Shown: positions 7,531 through 15,441, counted from the first letter of the stretch. The stretch is 64,000 nucleotides of DNA from Ornithinibacillus bavariensis (GCF_050433565.1 NZ_JBNPWZ010000003.1:186001-250000), one strand, 5' to 3'. The notes: generated by a model not told the origin, from the sequence alone. Translations and numbers: made by a program.

Positions 7531-8343
7531 TTATATAATAGCTTTTTCAATTGATACCGTTTTTAAGTTATCTACTGAACTATCGAAAATCCGTTTAGTT
7601 AACGATGTAAACGCCTCTACATCACCAGTTGTATAGAATTGATGTGAAAATTGTTCCTCAACATCATTTAACAACTGGTTCATCTCTAAGATGGCACTTG
7701 TTTCTCTAGCCGTTTCTTCACTAGAAGAAATTAGTGTAACATGTGATCCAATAGACTCTTGGATCACATCCTTCAGTAACGGATAGTGGGTACATCCGAG
7801 AATCAATGTATCCATCTCATTGTTTATTTTTAAAGGCAATAATGCTTCTTCAACGGTTCTCTCTGCTAATTGACCAGAAAGGATTCCCTTTTCCACCATC
7901 GGAACAAATGTTGGGCACGCTAAGGGATAGGTAACGATATCCGATTTTATTGTTTGAAGTGCCTGAGTATAGGCATTACTTCGGATAGTACCTTCAGTCC
8001 CAATTATTCCAACATGGTTATTTTTAGTTGATTTTATTGCAGCACGTGCACCTGGTAGTATAACACCTACTACTGGGATTGATAATTTCTCCTGTAATTC
8101 TCCTAAAGTATATGCAGTAGCTGTATTACAAGCTATTACTAGCATTTTAATATTTTTCGTTAATAGAAAATCTACCATTTCCCATGTGAAAGTTCTTATT
8201 TCGTCTGCTGATCTTGGTCCATAAGGACAACGCAGTGTATCTCCCAAATAGATAAGCTGTTCTTTAGGTAATTGTCTCATAAGTTCATGAACAACTGTTA
8301 ACCCTCCGACACCAGAATCGATTACTCCAATAGGTTTATTCAA
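7531..8343 (-). CDS. racE: glutamate racemase
   Basis: 270 residues. It interconverts L- and D-glutamate to supply D-Glu for peptidoglycan. Family motifs visible: IGVIDSGVGGLTV at the N-terminus (catalytic Asp), LGDTLRCPYGPRS, VIACNTATA (first catalytic Cys), GVILPGARAA and LGCTHYPLL (second catalytic Cys and His). It lies between ysmB and gerM as in B. subtilis. The ATG at 8343 is the expected start for the family. Confidence 0.95.
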   Translation of the reverse strand: MNKPIGVIDSGVGGLTVVHELMRQLPKEQLIYLGDTLRCPYGPRSADEIRTFTWEMVDFLLTKNIKMLVIACNTATAYTLGELQEKLSIPVVGVILPGARAAIKSTKNNHVGIIGTEGTIRSNAYTQALQTIKSDIVTYPLACPTFVPMVEKGILSGQLAERTVEEALLPLKINNEMDTLILGCTHYPLLKDVIQESIGSHVTLISSSEETARETSAILEMNQLLNDVEEQFSHQFYTTGDVEAFTSLTKRIFDSSVDNLKTVSIEKAII

Positions 8344-8376
8344 AAAGACCGCCTCTTCTAAGATGTTATTTTTTAT

Positions 8377-8832
8377 TTATGAATTTTCATTTATAGTTTT
8401 CATTTGATCATGAAGTAAGTCAAGTAATTCAATTAATGCATTGGTTTGTTCTTCTGTAAAATTCTCTAATACTTCACCTAAGTATTGTTGACGTTTGATT
8501 ATAACTTCTTTAATAATTCTTTTTCCTTTTTCAAGTACATGAATTCGTACAACACGTCGATCATTCGTATCCCGTACTCTTTCCACTAGTTCGTTTTTTT
8601 CCATACGGTCTACGAGATCAGTTGTTGTACTAAATGCTAAGCCATTTTTAGCGGAGAGTTCCCCTATTGTCAAATCCCCTTCCTCATGTAACCATTGAAG
8701 CGCAATAAATTGAGGATTGGTTATCGGATAATTATTTAGTATCTTTCGACCATTTTGCTTGATTGCACCAGCAATGTGTCGAAGTTTTTTTTCTAATTTT
8801 GCTAAGGCTTCTTCTGAGATTTGATTTTCCAA
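8377..8832 (-). CDS. ysmB: MarR-family transcriptional regulator YsmB
   Basis: About 151 residues forming a winged-helix MarR fold, with the recognition region LTIGELSAKNGLAFSTTTDLV, the wing RDTNDRRVVRIHVLEKGK and C-terminal dimerisation helices. A TTG start at 8832 is chosen because GGGAGG lies 7 bases before it; an ATG further upstream at 8877 has no ribosome binding site. It is upstream of racE in the same direction and divergent from gerE, as in B. subtilis. Confidence 0.85.
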   Translation of the reverse strand: MENQISEEALAKLEKKLRHIAGAIKQNGRKILNNYPITNPQFIALQWLHEEGDLTIGELSAKNGLAFSTTTDLVDRMEKNELVERVRDTNDRRVVRIHVLEKGKRIIKEVIIKRQQYLGEVLENFTEEQTNALIELLDLLHDQMKTINENS

Positions 8833-8974
8833 GTCTTTACCTCCCGAACTTCTATCGATATAGTCATATTTTATCATAAAAGCTCGAATAACCTATATTA
8901 TATTTATAAAATCATGAAATTCAATTAAAAAATTGGGGTATATTAATATATTTTATACTTATTTGAAATGTGCG

Positions 8975-9002
8975 CACCGTTTAGTGTTACTCACATAAGC
9001 TA
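8975..9002 (+). promoter_or_regulatory. candidate sigma-K promoter of gerE
   Basis: CATAAGCTA at 8994-9002 is an exact match to the sigma-K -10 pattern CATAnnnTA. CACC at 8975-8978, about 15 bases upstream, fits the short -35 element. gerE of B. subtilis is transcribed by sigma-K in the mother cell. The site is about 60 bases before the gerE start, so it remains attached to the 5' half at attL. Confidence 0.5.
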
Positions 9003-9063
9003 ATAGTGACTAAATAATTTCCCTTCGTACTGCAGCTCTATGACAGCAAGGAGGGGTTAACAT

Positions 9064-9240
9064 TTGAAGGACAACGAGTACAAACCGAAGCAACTATTGA
9101 CTAAACGGGAAAAAGAGGTATTCGAGCTCTTAGTTCAAGATAAAACAACAAAAGAAATTGCCCAGGAATTGTTTATATCCGAAAAAACTGTCCGTAACCA
9201 CATTTCAAATGACATGCATACCATTATCAAACAGTATTAA
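9064..9240 (+). CDS. gerE: gerE, 5' part interrupted by the prophage
   Basis: TTG at 9064 follows AAGGAGGGG. The first 49 codons encode GerE (LLTKREKEVFELLVQDKTTKE, recognition helix region FISEKTVRNHISN) of the LuxR/FixJ HTH family. At 9206-9211 (CAAATG) the sequence passes into phage DNA, and the frame ends after a foreign tail (DMHTIIKQY) at 9240, giving 58 residues. The C-terminal segment, about the last 25 residues of the 74, is at 50094-50170. GerE is the last regulator of the mother-cell cascade and controls late coat genes. The truncated protein keeps the HTH but lacks the C-terminal helix needed for the GerE dimer, so it is probably inactive until excision. Confidence 0.93.
   Translation: MKDNEYKPKQLLTKREKEVFELLVQDKTTKEIAQELFISEKTVRNHISNDMHTIIKQY
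9206..9225. other. attL: core CAAATG plus phage half-site
   Basis: The core CAAATG at 9206-9211 is shared with 50088-50093. To its right the phage arm CATGCATACCATT (9213-9225) is the exact inverse of AATGGTATGCATG at 50074-50086. To its left is the gerE sequence. Confidence 0.88.
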
Positions 9241-9248
9241 ATAGTATA

Positions 9249-10769
9249 CTACTTTTTCCAATCAAAGTTGTATTGAATGTCGATTTCACCGCCCAAATGG
9301 ATTGTAATATGGTCAATGATAACTTGAAGTGCATGATAAATATCCTGGTCCTTTTTGTCTATTTCATCAAACGCCTCTTTTATATTCTTCACTAGTTTAG
9401 TACTACTTTCTTCCTTATTTAATAGAAATAATTTATCCTGAGCTTCTTTTATTTTTTTATCTAACTCAGCTCGTTTTTCTTCAAATTCCTTATTATCGAT
9501 TAACTTATTAAGACGAATATCCAATAAATCTTTACTTTTAGTCTGGTATTCTTCAATAGACCTCTTTAATTTCTGTATCTGCTGTTTCTTATGAGCACCA
9601 AAAACACTATTAAAATCAAATTCTACTTGCTGTCCTTTTTCTTTAATAATTTTTACAATGAACTCCCGAAAATCCTCATAAGTAATTGGAACATGATTCT
9701 TACACAGGCTCTCTCCACCGCGTCTATAAGCACTACATTTTAAATATCTCCATCTAGTCTTTGTTCCATCTTTCTTTTTTCGCCAAGACTGCATGATGAT
9801 CATGTTGGAGCCACAATTACCGCATTTAAGCATTCCTCTAAATTCATTCCAAGGAGATATTTTTTTCTTCTTATTTATTACTGGTTTATTATTTGCCTCT
9901 TCCCAAACTTCTTTTGACACAATCCCTGGATGATGGTCTTCAAATATAATCCATTTCTCTTGAGGATTACGGATCTGCTTCTTTCTACCGTCCACTTTAA
10001 TAGTGGTGTATTGATTTAAAATAAAGATTCCACAGAAGGTTGGATTTTTAATAATTCGTTGTACTGTAGTTACTTGCCAGGTATTTTTTGTCCTAGGCGG
10101 AAGAAATTCACCAGATAAAAGACCATCATTTAGCATATTCGTAATAGCCTTAAATCCAAATCCCTCGTTGTACCATTTGTAAATTTGTCTTACAACATTT
10201 GCCTCATCTTCTTTTATTACTAACTTTTTATCAATTCGCTCATATCCATAAGGTACCTTACCAATATGCTCACCACGTCTTACCTTAGCTGCTAAAGCCG
10301 AACTTATAGACACTGATAGCGTTTTAGGATATTGAGCTGCCATCATAGAGTGCATTTCAAATTTCATATCATTTTTACCTTCAACTAAACTATCATAACC
10401 CTCTTCAATAGTTACAACTCGTACACCATGGCCAAGTAGAACTTCTTTAATCTCAAGGGCGTCTTTTAAATCCCTTGCAAGTCTATGAATGGATTTGAAC
10501 ACAACCATTTTTATTTCACGATTCCTTGCTTTTTCTAGAATCAATTGCATGGCATCACGTTCTAAAAACATTGTTCCCGATTTATCTGTATCCATTAAAA
10601 CAGAGTAATCATTCCACTCAAAGTTATTTTGTTCTAACCAGTAACGGCAAATATCAATTTGATTAGGCACTGAGTCCTTTTGACTATCTTTGTCTGTTGA
10701 TACCCGGACATATACTACATACCTATACTCACTATATTTTAATAGCTCTGGTTTGGTTTGATTAAACAA
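9249..10769 (-). CDS. large serine recombinase (site-specific integrase/excisionase)
   Basis: 506 residues. The N-terminal resolvase domain (about residues 17-165) has the catalytic serine in YVRVSTDKDSQ. A recombinase domain follows (about 170-300, PYGYERIDKK to TWQVTTVQRI). Next come a zinc ribbon (about 315-365, CGNCGSNM and the later Cys pair) and a coiled coil (about 395-455), as in SprA of SPbeta and phiC31-type integrases. The start is TTG with GGGGGAG 6 bases upstream. The gene reads toward attL, ending 24 bases from the half-site. It is the evident enzyme for insertion into and excision from gerE. Upstream are CATATAAT, compatible with sigma-E, and two overlapping TATAAT boxes. Confidence 0.95.
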   Translation of the reverse strand: MFNQTKPELLKYSEYRYVVYVRVSTDKDSQKDSVPNQIDICRYWLEQNNFEWNDYSVLMDTDKSGTMFLERDAMQLILEKARNREIKMVVFKSIHRLARDLKDALEIKEVLLGHGVRVVTIEEGYDSLVEGKNDMKFEMHSMMAAQYPKTLSVSISSALAAKVRRGEHIGKVPYGYERIDKKLVIKEDEANVVRQIYKWYNEGFGFKAITNMLNDGLLSGEFLPPRTKNTWQVTTVQRIIKNPTFCGIFILNQYTTIKVDGRKKQIRNPQEKWIIFEDHHPGIVSKEVWEEANNKPVINKKKKISPWNEFRGMLKCGNCGSNMIIMQSWRKKKDGTKTRWRYLKCSAYRRGGESLCKNHVPITYEDFREFIVKIIKEKGQQVEFDFNSVFGAHKKQQIQKLKRSIEEYQTKSKDLLDIRLNKLIDNKEFEEKRAELDKKIKEAQDKLFLLNKEESSTKLVKNIKEAFDEIDKKDQDIYHALQVIIDHITIHLGGEIDIQYNFDWKK

Positions 10770-10785
10770 AATGGACTCCCCCGTT

Positions 10786-10830
10786 TGCTTTTGGATTATA
10801 TGACTATATTATATAGTATTTAATAATTTT
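10786..10830 (-). promoter_or_regulatory. recombinase promoter region with palindrome
   Basis: On the minus strand CATATAAT lies about 20 bases before the ribosome binding site and differs from the sigma-E -10 consensus CATACAAT at one base. The same place reads as a sigma-A TATAAT with a poor -35. A perfect 15-bp palindrome (ACTATATTATATAGT, 10803-10817) overlaps the spacer and may be an operator. Confidence 0.35.
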
Positions 10831-10870
10831 TTGGATTAAAAGTACCCCTAAATTTGATTGAAAGTAAAAT

Positions 10871-10894
10871 AGCCCCCAGTACCACCTGGGAAGC
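10871..10894. terminator. hairpin, probable terminator
   Basis: Imperfect stem formed by AGCCCCCAG and CTGGGAAGCT, with T-rich sequence following on the plus strand. Confidence 0.4.
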
Positions 10895-10915
10895 TATCTA
10901 CTATTGTTTTTTCTA

Positions 10916-11029
10916 TTATGCTTTGCTTCTTCTTACAAATAGAATCGTAATTCCTACAGGTAAGAGTAATGCACCAATTAATAGGTAATTATAGTTATTG
11001 GTTGCTGTAACTGGTAATTTGTTTCCACC
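10916..11029 (-). pseudogene. C-terminal fragment of an LPxTA sortase-anchored protein
   Basis: A 37-codon minus-strand segment ends in a complete cell-wall sorting signal: LPVTA motif, a hydrophobic stretch (NYNYLLIGALLLPVGITILFV), then RRSKA and a stop. An in-frame TAA lies immediately upstream and there is no start. Only the anchor of a surface protein remains. LPxTA rather than LPxTG suggests a class D-type sortase substrate. It lies in the accessory region near attL. Confidence 0.6.
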
Positions 11030-11194
11030 TTAATCAACTTGACATTAGGAAACTTTTCATAAATTACCTATCAAAAATCGACTATTCAGGAAAAAGTTGA
11101 AAAAATAAGTATTTAGAAGGAGATGAAAGTTAGCATCTAGAATATAACAGTAGACAAAATGAAGTAATTTTGTAAACAAAAGGAGGGAAATTAA

Positions 11195-11578
11195 TTGTGG
11201 ATCAAATCTTATAAATTAGAGAGAAATGCTAAACTACCAAACTATGTAATTGATCACCTAAGAAACCTAGTATATGAATTAAAGAAGGGAATGCAAGAAA
11301 GATTGGGGAGACATTACACTATACATTTAAGATACAGTGTACATAGTGAAGCTGCCTACATAACTATCTCCAAAGACAACTCTTCCTATAAAATTTCTAT
11401 CCGTAACCATACCACTAAAAGTAAGTGCTTCGACAAAGCTTATTATCTTGACAATTTCCATACATGGGATGAATTTATGAATTTCTTTTTGAGTAAGGAG
11501 CTTAGGCAAATTAAAGATATATTGAACAATAAAAAAACCCCTCCAAACAAGAGGGGTATTTTTGCAGTAGGAAAGTAG
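11195..11578 (+). CDS. hypothetical protein, 127 aa
   Basis: TTG start at 11195 with AGGAGGG 7 bases upstream. The protein is basic and probably globular (LVYELKKGMQERLGRHYTIH, YITISKDNSSYKISIRNH), with no signal peptide or membrane segment. A terminator overlaps its last codons. It is one of the plus-strand accessory genes near attL, opposite to the late operon, and so is likely to be expressed from the prophage state. No family is recognised. Confidence 0.6.
   Translation: MWIKSYKLERNAKLPNYVIDHLRNLVYELKKGMQERLGRHYTIHLRYSVHSEAAYITISKDNSSYKISIRNHTTKSKCFDKAYYLDNFHTWDEFMNFFLSKELRQIKDILNNKKTPPNKRGIFAVGK
11537..11563 (+). terminator. terminator overlapping the end of the 127-aa gene
   Basis: ACCCCTC pairs with GAGGGGT and is followed by ATTTTTG on the plus strand. 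Confidence 0.75.
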
Positions 11579-11764
11579 GAAAGTTTTCTTTACTTTATTA
11601 GTACTTTTTACCCTCAACTTTCCCAAGTTAATGTTAAAGGGATTTTGTCACACAATGTCGAAAATAGTAAAAGAGTAATAATAAGGAGGTGTAAAGGCAG
11701 TCAACTTCGAAGGAGGAAAGTAGGTACTAATTAAAATTATTAAAAGATAAAAAGGGGAAGAATT

Positions 11765-13111
11765 ATGCGAAAAATATTAAGTCTTTTAGTAGCGGTACTA
11801 TCAATAAGTTTATTTTTTGGAAGTGCAGTAGGGGCAGAAACAAATTCAAAGATAGTATCCAAAGAAACAAGTAACTCTATTAGTCTAGAATGGTTCATGG
11901 ATGGAGATTACTATAAAGTTTATAGGAATCAGGAATTAGTTTGGGAAGGCAAAGAGACAAATTTCGTAGATACTAACCTTGAGTCTGATCACATGTATAA
12001 TTATAGAATAGGAACATATAATTCCCAAAATGATTTAATTGAAATTACAAACCTTAAAACTCGCACAGAACCAATAAATACGAAAAGGGCTAATATTCTT
12101 AACGAATCGAACCCTCTAGATAGTGGTAAACTGAACAATATATTAACTACTGAAGTAGGTAGTGATTATGTTAGACTAACCTGGAGTCCAATGGAAGATG
12201 AAGATGGTGTTTATGAAATATATCGTAATGATATTCTTATAGGATCAACAAAGGAACTAACATTTTTAGACCTAGATGTTGATCCTGATCAAGAGTATCA
12301 ATACACTATACAGTCTGCTACAATTATTTCTGAAGAAGAAAGAAAACCAATTGATGACTACATCAAGGAAAATAATTTAGTACTAACTGATGAACAAAGA
12401 AAAGAAGTATACACTCAGCCTCACGTATTAATACGTACAATACAAACTAACAAGGAAAATCCCAGCGAGGAAGAGTTAACTTCAAAAGATTTACCAAAAT
12501 CCTTAACAACAAGATTAAAGCAATCTGAGTTAAATAGAATGTTCAGATCATCTACATCTTCAATGAATTATACAATACTATTTAGATATACAACTTTTAT
12601 CCCCGAAGCTAGAGCAGAGAATCCATTGAATTCTACTGTCTATGGGGGGGATAATAGGTCATTTGACTTTTATGCTGACGCCTACCGGACTAGATCTGAT
12701 GTCTTTGCTGGTTGGCTAATGGGACAAGAGCTGTATCAAAATCCCTATACAGGTGTTACTGTCCAGTATAAAAATGGTGAGGTAAACACTAAGAAAGCTT
12801 CTACATCTGGTATTAAATTGACAAAGGATTTAGTATCTAGTTCGAAGATGATGTGGCGTGTTAACCATAATGTAGGAAACCCATTTTCTTCTCTTTTTCC
12901 AGGTCTCACCTATTATTATGAAGGTACTCTATATAATACCTATGATATAGAATTAAGGGGTTCTCATGATAAAGCACCAAACCACGAATTTTATTATGCA
13001 GTAGCATATACTGATTTTGTGACACCGGGTGTAATATTCAAGTACACTGGCGGAGGTTTATACTATTTAATTCCTGGAATGCCTCAGCAGTATTTTGAAT
13101 TCTCTATATAA
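11765..13111 (+). CDS. secreted protein with two Fn3-like domains and a DUF3238-like C-terminus
   Basis: 448 residues. A clear signal peptide (MRKILSLLVAVLSISLFFGS, cleavage near AVGAE) is followed by two fibronectin type III-like segments, about residues 33-95 (SISLEWFMDGDYYKVYRNQ) and 125-190 (YVRLTWSPMEDEDGVYEIYR). A linker comes next and then a C-terminal domain (about 265-448) with FRYTTFIPEARAENP, YGGDNRSFDFY and YRTRSDVFAGW, which resembles DUF3238. The gene has its own terminator and is followed by a membrane protein gene. It looks like a lysogenic-conversion gene. Whether it is an adhesin, a coat-related protein or a toxin is not known. Confidence 0.65.
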   Translation: MRKILSLLVAVLSISLFFGSAVGAETNSKIVSKETSNSISLEWFMDGDYYKVYRNQELVWEGKETNFVDTNLESDHMYNYRIGTYNSQNDLIEITNLKTRTEPINTKRANILNESNPLDSGKLNNILTTEVGSDYVRLTWSPMEDEDGVYEIYRNDILIGSTKELTFLDLDVDPDQEYQYTIQSATIISEEERKPIDDYIKENNLVLTDEQRKEVYTQPHVLIRTIQTNKENPSEEELTSKDLPKSLTTRLKQSELNRMFRSSTSSMNYTILFRYTTFIPEARAENPLNSTVYGGDNRSFDFYADAYRTRSDVFAGWLMGQELYQNPYTGVTVQYKNGEVNTKKASTSGIKLTKDLVSSSKMMWRVNHNVGNPFSSLFPGLTYYYEGTLYNTYDIELRGSHDKAPNHEFYYAVAYTDFVTPGVIFKYTGGGLYYLIPGMPQQYFEFSI

Positions 13112-13124
13112 AAGTATATAATAT

Positions 13125-13158
13125 AAATGGGCTTTAACTTTGTTTAAAGCCCATTTAA
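13125..13158 (+). terminator. terminator after the secreted protein gene
   Basis: AAATGGGCTTTAA and TTAAAGCCCATTT form a 12-13 bp stem followed by AATT on the plus strand. Confidence 0.75.
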
Positions 13159-13183
13159 TTATAATAGATTAGAGGTTTGTTAA

Positions 13184-13639
13184 ATGAAACAAATAATTGT
13201 ACGTAAAATTATTGCAGGATTAATTACAGTATTTAATATTGGGTTCATATTTATTTTGATGGATCCTAACATAACTAATGGAACTAGCGGAAATTTATTT
13301 TTGGAACTTTTAGACCTTTTATTAGTAATCATAGTGTTTTCTGTAATTTGTATTTCCCCGTTTGTTCTAGTAGGGGTACTATTCTCAGTTTTGATAGATA
13401 GAATACGCATTCAGTCAAAAGTGAAAAATTTGTTATACATAATTGGGCACTTGTTATTAGGATTAATTATAGGCATTCTTGCAATTATAATCTTCCAATT
13501 AGATGACGATTATTTAGATCTAAATAGACTTACCAATAAATTTTTCTTAATTAGGTTCTTATTTATATGTTTTTACCCTACTATAATCTTTTGTTTATTA
13601 GATATGCTATACAAAAAAACACAAAAAGTTCAACAATAA
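13184..13639 (+). CDS. four-TM membrane protein, 151 aa
   Basis: Four hydrophobic segments (about residues 9-27, 42-68, 83-108 and 120-140) with short charged loops and a lysine-rich C-terminus (YKKTQKVQQ). GAGG lies about 9 bases before the ATG. It follows the secreted Fn3-like protein, but a terminator lies between them. No family is recognised. A role as partner or immunity protein for the secreted product is only a guess from adjacency. Confidence 0.6.
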   Translation: MKQIIVRKIIAGLITVFNIGFIFILMDPNITNGTSGNLFLELLDLLLVIIVFSVICISPFVLVGVLFSVLIDRIRIQSKVKNLLYIIGHLLLGLIIGILAIIIFQLDDDYLDLNRLTNKFFLIRFLFICFYPTIIFCLLDMLYKKTQKVQQ

Positions 13640-13892
13640 TAACTATCATGTTATAATTCAATACAATAAAAATTGTTTAAGATAGCCAGCATTTGGACTA
13701 AATAAAGATCTGATACATTTAATGAATAGGAAAAGTAATTATTAAAGCTGTAATAAAACCGGAGTACGATGATGACATATGTTTCTTCTTTGGTGAGGTA
13801 AAAGTCCTCCTTCGAGGACTTATTATTACACCATACCAGTAAGCAAAGAAACATCACTTTTTTACTCCATTAATACATTTTCATTAGAATAG

Positions 13893-13925
13893 AAAGCCCT
13901 CCTGTTTCCACTAGAGGGCTTTTTA
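13893..13925 (+). terminator. terminator between accessory and lysis genes
   Basis: AGCCCTC / GAGGGCT stem followed by TTTTAG on the plus strand. Confidence 0.7.
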
Positions 13926-13957
13926 GCAGTTATACTCTAGATTACATCCTTAAATTA

Positions 13958-14812
13958 TCACTTTACTCTCAGACGATCTCCTGGATGGATAATATCGCTT
14001 GTCAATCCATTCAAACTCTTAATAGCATTGACAGTAGTACTGTACTGTTGAGCGATACCCCATAGAGTTTCACCAGCTACTACAGTGTGATAAACTACTC
14101 TTCCACCTACCATAAGGACCTGACCAGGGTGAATGATATCACTAGTTAGTCCATTCAAATCCTTTAATTGTTGTACGGTCATATTATGGGCTTGGGCAAT
14201 ACTCCATAGTGTATCACCTGATTTTACAGTATACGTACCTGTTCCACCATTATCCTTTTTTCTTAATCCAAAATATAAAGCAATGGCATCAGCTAACGCT
14301 TTTCCTGTAAGGTCCATAACTGTATTATTTCGCATTTTAACAATATCAATAGTAGAGTCCATAAATCCACCTTCAATTAGTATTGCTGGCATATTGGACT
14401 CACGAAGCATGTGGAAATTAGCTGATTTAATACCACGGTCACGTAAGCTCATTGCTCCTACTATTGCTGGGTGTATTTTCTTTGCCAATGCTAGCCCTGA
14501 GGAAGATCCAGGATAATGGTAGGTTTCTGTACCAGTCCAAGTTCCCCATTGACCTGTATTTGCATTATGATGATAAGATACTAAAATATCTGCGCCTTGA
14601 CTATTTGCCTTATTTGTCCGTGCCGTTAAAGATACATCACTATTTCCTGTTGGATCATCTAACCGAATAATTGTAGCATTTTCATAATGGTTTAAATATT
14701 TGGTAGCTGCAACCACAACTTTATTGTTAAAAGACCACTCTAGTTCACCTTCTGGAGTCCTTTTCCCCGGTGTATTCATACCATGTCCTGCATCTAATGC
14801 AATTTTAACCAT
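13958..14812 (-). CDS. endolysin: N-acetylmuramoyl-L-alanine amidase with two LysM domains
   Basis: 284 residues from ATG at 14812 (AGGAGGAG upstream; an open frame further upstream has no start signal). The Amidase_3 domain spans about residues 1-175, with zinc ligands in LDAGHG, GELEWSFN and VSYHHNAN, and the catalytic Glu in ILIEGGF. Two C-terminal LysM repeats (TVKSGDTLWSIAQ and TVVAGETLWGIAQ, each ending DIIHPGxxLxV) bind peptidoglycan. It cleaves the bond between muramic acid and the stem peptide during lysis. Downstream of two holin genes. Confidence 0.95.
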   Translation of the reverse strand: MVKIALDAGHGMNTPGKRTPEGELEWSFNNKVVVAATKYLNHYENATIIRLDDPTGNSDVSLTARTNKANSQGADILVSYHHNANTGQWGTWTGTETYHYPGSSSGLALAKKIHPAIVGAMSLRDRGIKSANFHMLRESNMPAILIEGGFMDSTIDIVKMRNNTVMDLTGKALADAIALYFGLRKKDNGGTGTYTVKSGDTLWSIAQAHNMTVQQLKDLNGLTSDIIHPGQVLMVGGRVVYHTVVAGETLWGIAQQYSTTVNAIKSLNGLTSDIIHPGDRLRVK

Positions 14813-14835
14813 AAATAATCTCCTCCTATTATTTT

Positions 14836-14873
14836 TTATTAATAAAGTGGCTTGCCCGTTTGGACTAGCCACC
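14836..14873 (-). terminator. hairpin between holin and endolysin genes
   Basis: GTGGCT / AGCCAC stem, followed on the minus strand by TTTATTAATAAAAAA. A weak or partial terminator. Confidence 0.35.
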
Positions 14874-14906
14874 TGGTTAATCAGTTGAATTTGCTGCAAT
14901 GCAAAT

Positions 14907-15143
14907 TTACTTCTTAGTAACAATCTTACTTTGGTCAAATAATCCAGCTGCAGACAATCCAATCATTAATCCATACATGATTTGCTCTTTCGGGCTACCT
15001 CCTACATAAAAAACACCTGCTAGCAATCCTAAGATTAGGGAGGCTACAGGCAAGTATTTTTTTGATACTCCAAGTTGTTTAAGTAACTCTGTGAGCGCCA
15101 AGACAACAGCAATAATTAACGCAATTTCAAACATAGTTATCAC
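14907..15143 (-). CDS. phage holin, 78 aa
   Basis: Two hydrophobic helices (about residues 3-25 and 30-50) and a third weakly hydrophobic stretch, then a charged C-terminus (SKIVTKK), typical of small holins. It lies directly upstream of the endolysin. It would form the membrane lesion through which the amidase reaches the wall. Confidence 0.8.
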   Translation of the reverse strand: MITMFEIALIIAVVLALTELLKQLGVSKKYLPVASLILGLLAGVFYVGGSPKEQIMYGLMIGLSAAGLFDQSKIVTKK

Positions 15144-15152
15144 CTCCCTTCA

Positions 15153-15190
15153 ATGAAAAAAGAGCATCTACCTTGGTGGCAAACGCTCTT
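15153..15190 (-). terminator. hairpin with T-run at the end of the BhlA-type gene
   Basis: GAGC... with ...GCTC pairing on the minus strand, followed by TTTTTT. It overlaps the last codons of the 72-residue gene, so it may attenuate rather than end the lysis transcript. Confidence 0.5.
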
Positions 15191-15386
15191 CAATATCATC
15201 TAACTTGCTTATAACAATGTCGTATTTGCTGCTAAATCCTTTCAATACTTCATTCTGATCATCGATTGTTTGATAGAGTTGTTTTTCTCTCTCGTTCGCT
15301 TCCTTACGTGAAGAATAAAAAAGCCAAACAAAAAGGACCGCAAACGGTCCCTGCGTGAGAAAATATTGAATTAATGTTTCATCCAT
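15168..15386 (-). CDS. BhlA/UviB-type holin-like protein, 72 aa
   Basis: One N-terminal membrane helix (ILIQYFLTQGPFAVLFVWLF-like, residues about 4-24), followed by a long charged coiled coil (KEANEREKQLYQTIDDQNEVL), the signature of the BhlA/UviB family found beside Bacillus endolysins. Acts with or regulates the second holin in the lysis cassette. Confidence 0.85.
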   Translation of the reverse strand: MDETLIQYFLTQGPFAVLFVWLFYSSRKEANEREKQLYQTIDDQNEVLKGFSSKYDIVISKLDDIEERLPPR

Positions 15387-15412
15387 GACTGCCTCCTAAT
15401 TTATGACATAAG

Positions 15413-15438
15413 AAAAAGCACCTCAGATGAGATGCTTA
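15413..15438 (-). terminator. terminator after the Cys-rich small gene
   Basis: Stem of AAGCATCTC with GAGGTGCTT on the minus strand, followed by TTTTCTTATG. Confidence 0.6.
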
Positions 15439-15441
15439 AAA

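Larger units (their letters stand above)
10770..11194. other. recombinase upstream region with a gene fragment
   Basis: 425 bases without an intact gene. It holds the recombinase promoter region (about 10786-10830), a hairpin at 10871-10894, the LPxTA fragment at 10916-11029 and AT-rich DNA up to the ribosome binding site at 11181. Confidence 0.5.

Noticed and set aside
11058..11066. CATAAATTA as a second sigma-K promoter
   Set aside because: No matching -35 element at the right distance, and it is about 130 bases from the nearest start codon in AT-rich DNA where the pattern is expected by chance.
11327..11626. Minus-strand 99-codon frame opposite the 127-residue gene
   Set aside because: It lies antisense to a gene with a proper ribosome binding site and contains a terminator hairpin.
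13651..13857. Minus-strand 68-codon reading frame between accessory genes and the lysis module
   Set aside because: No ribosome binding site, odd composition, and it lies between the 3' end of a plus-strand gene and a plus-strand terminator.
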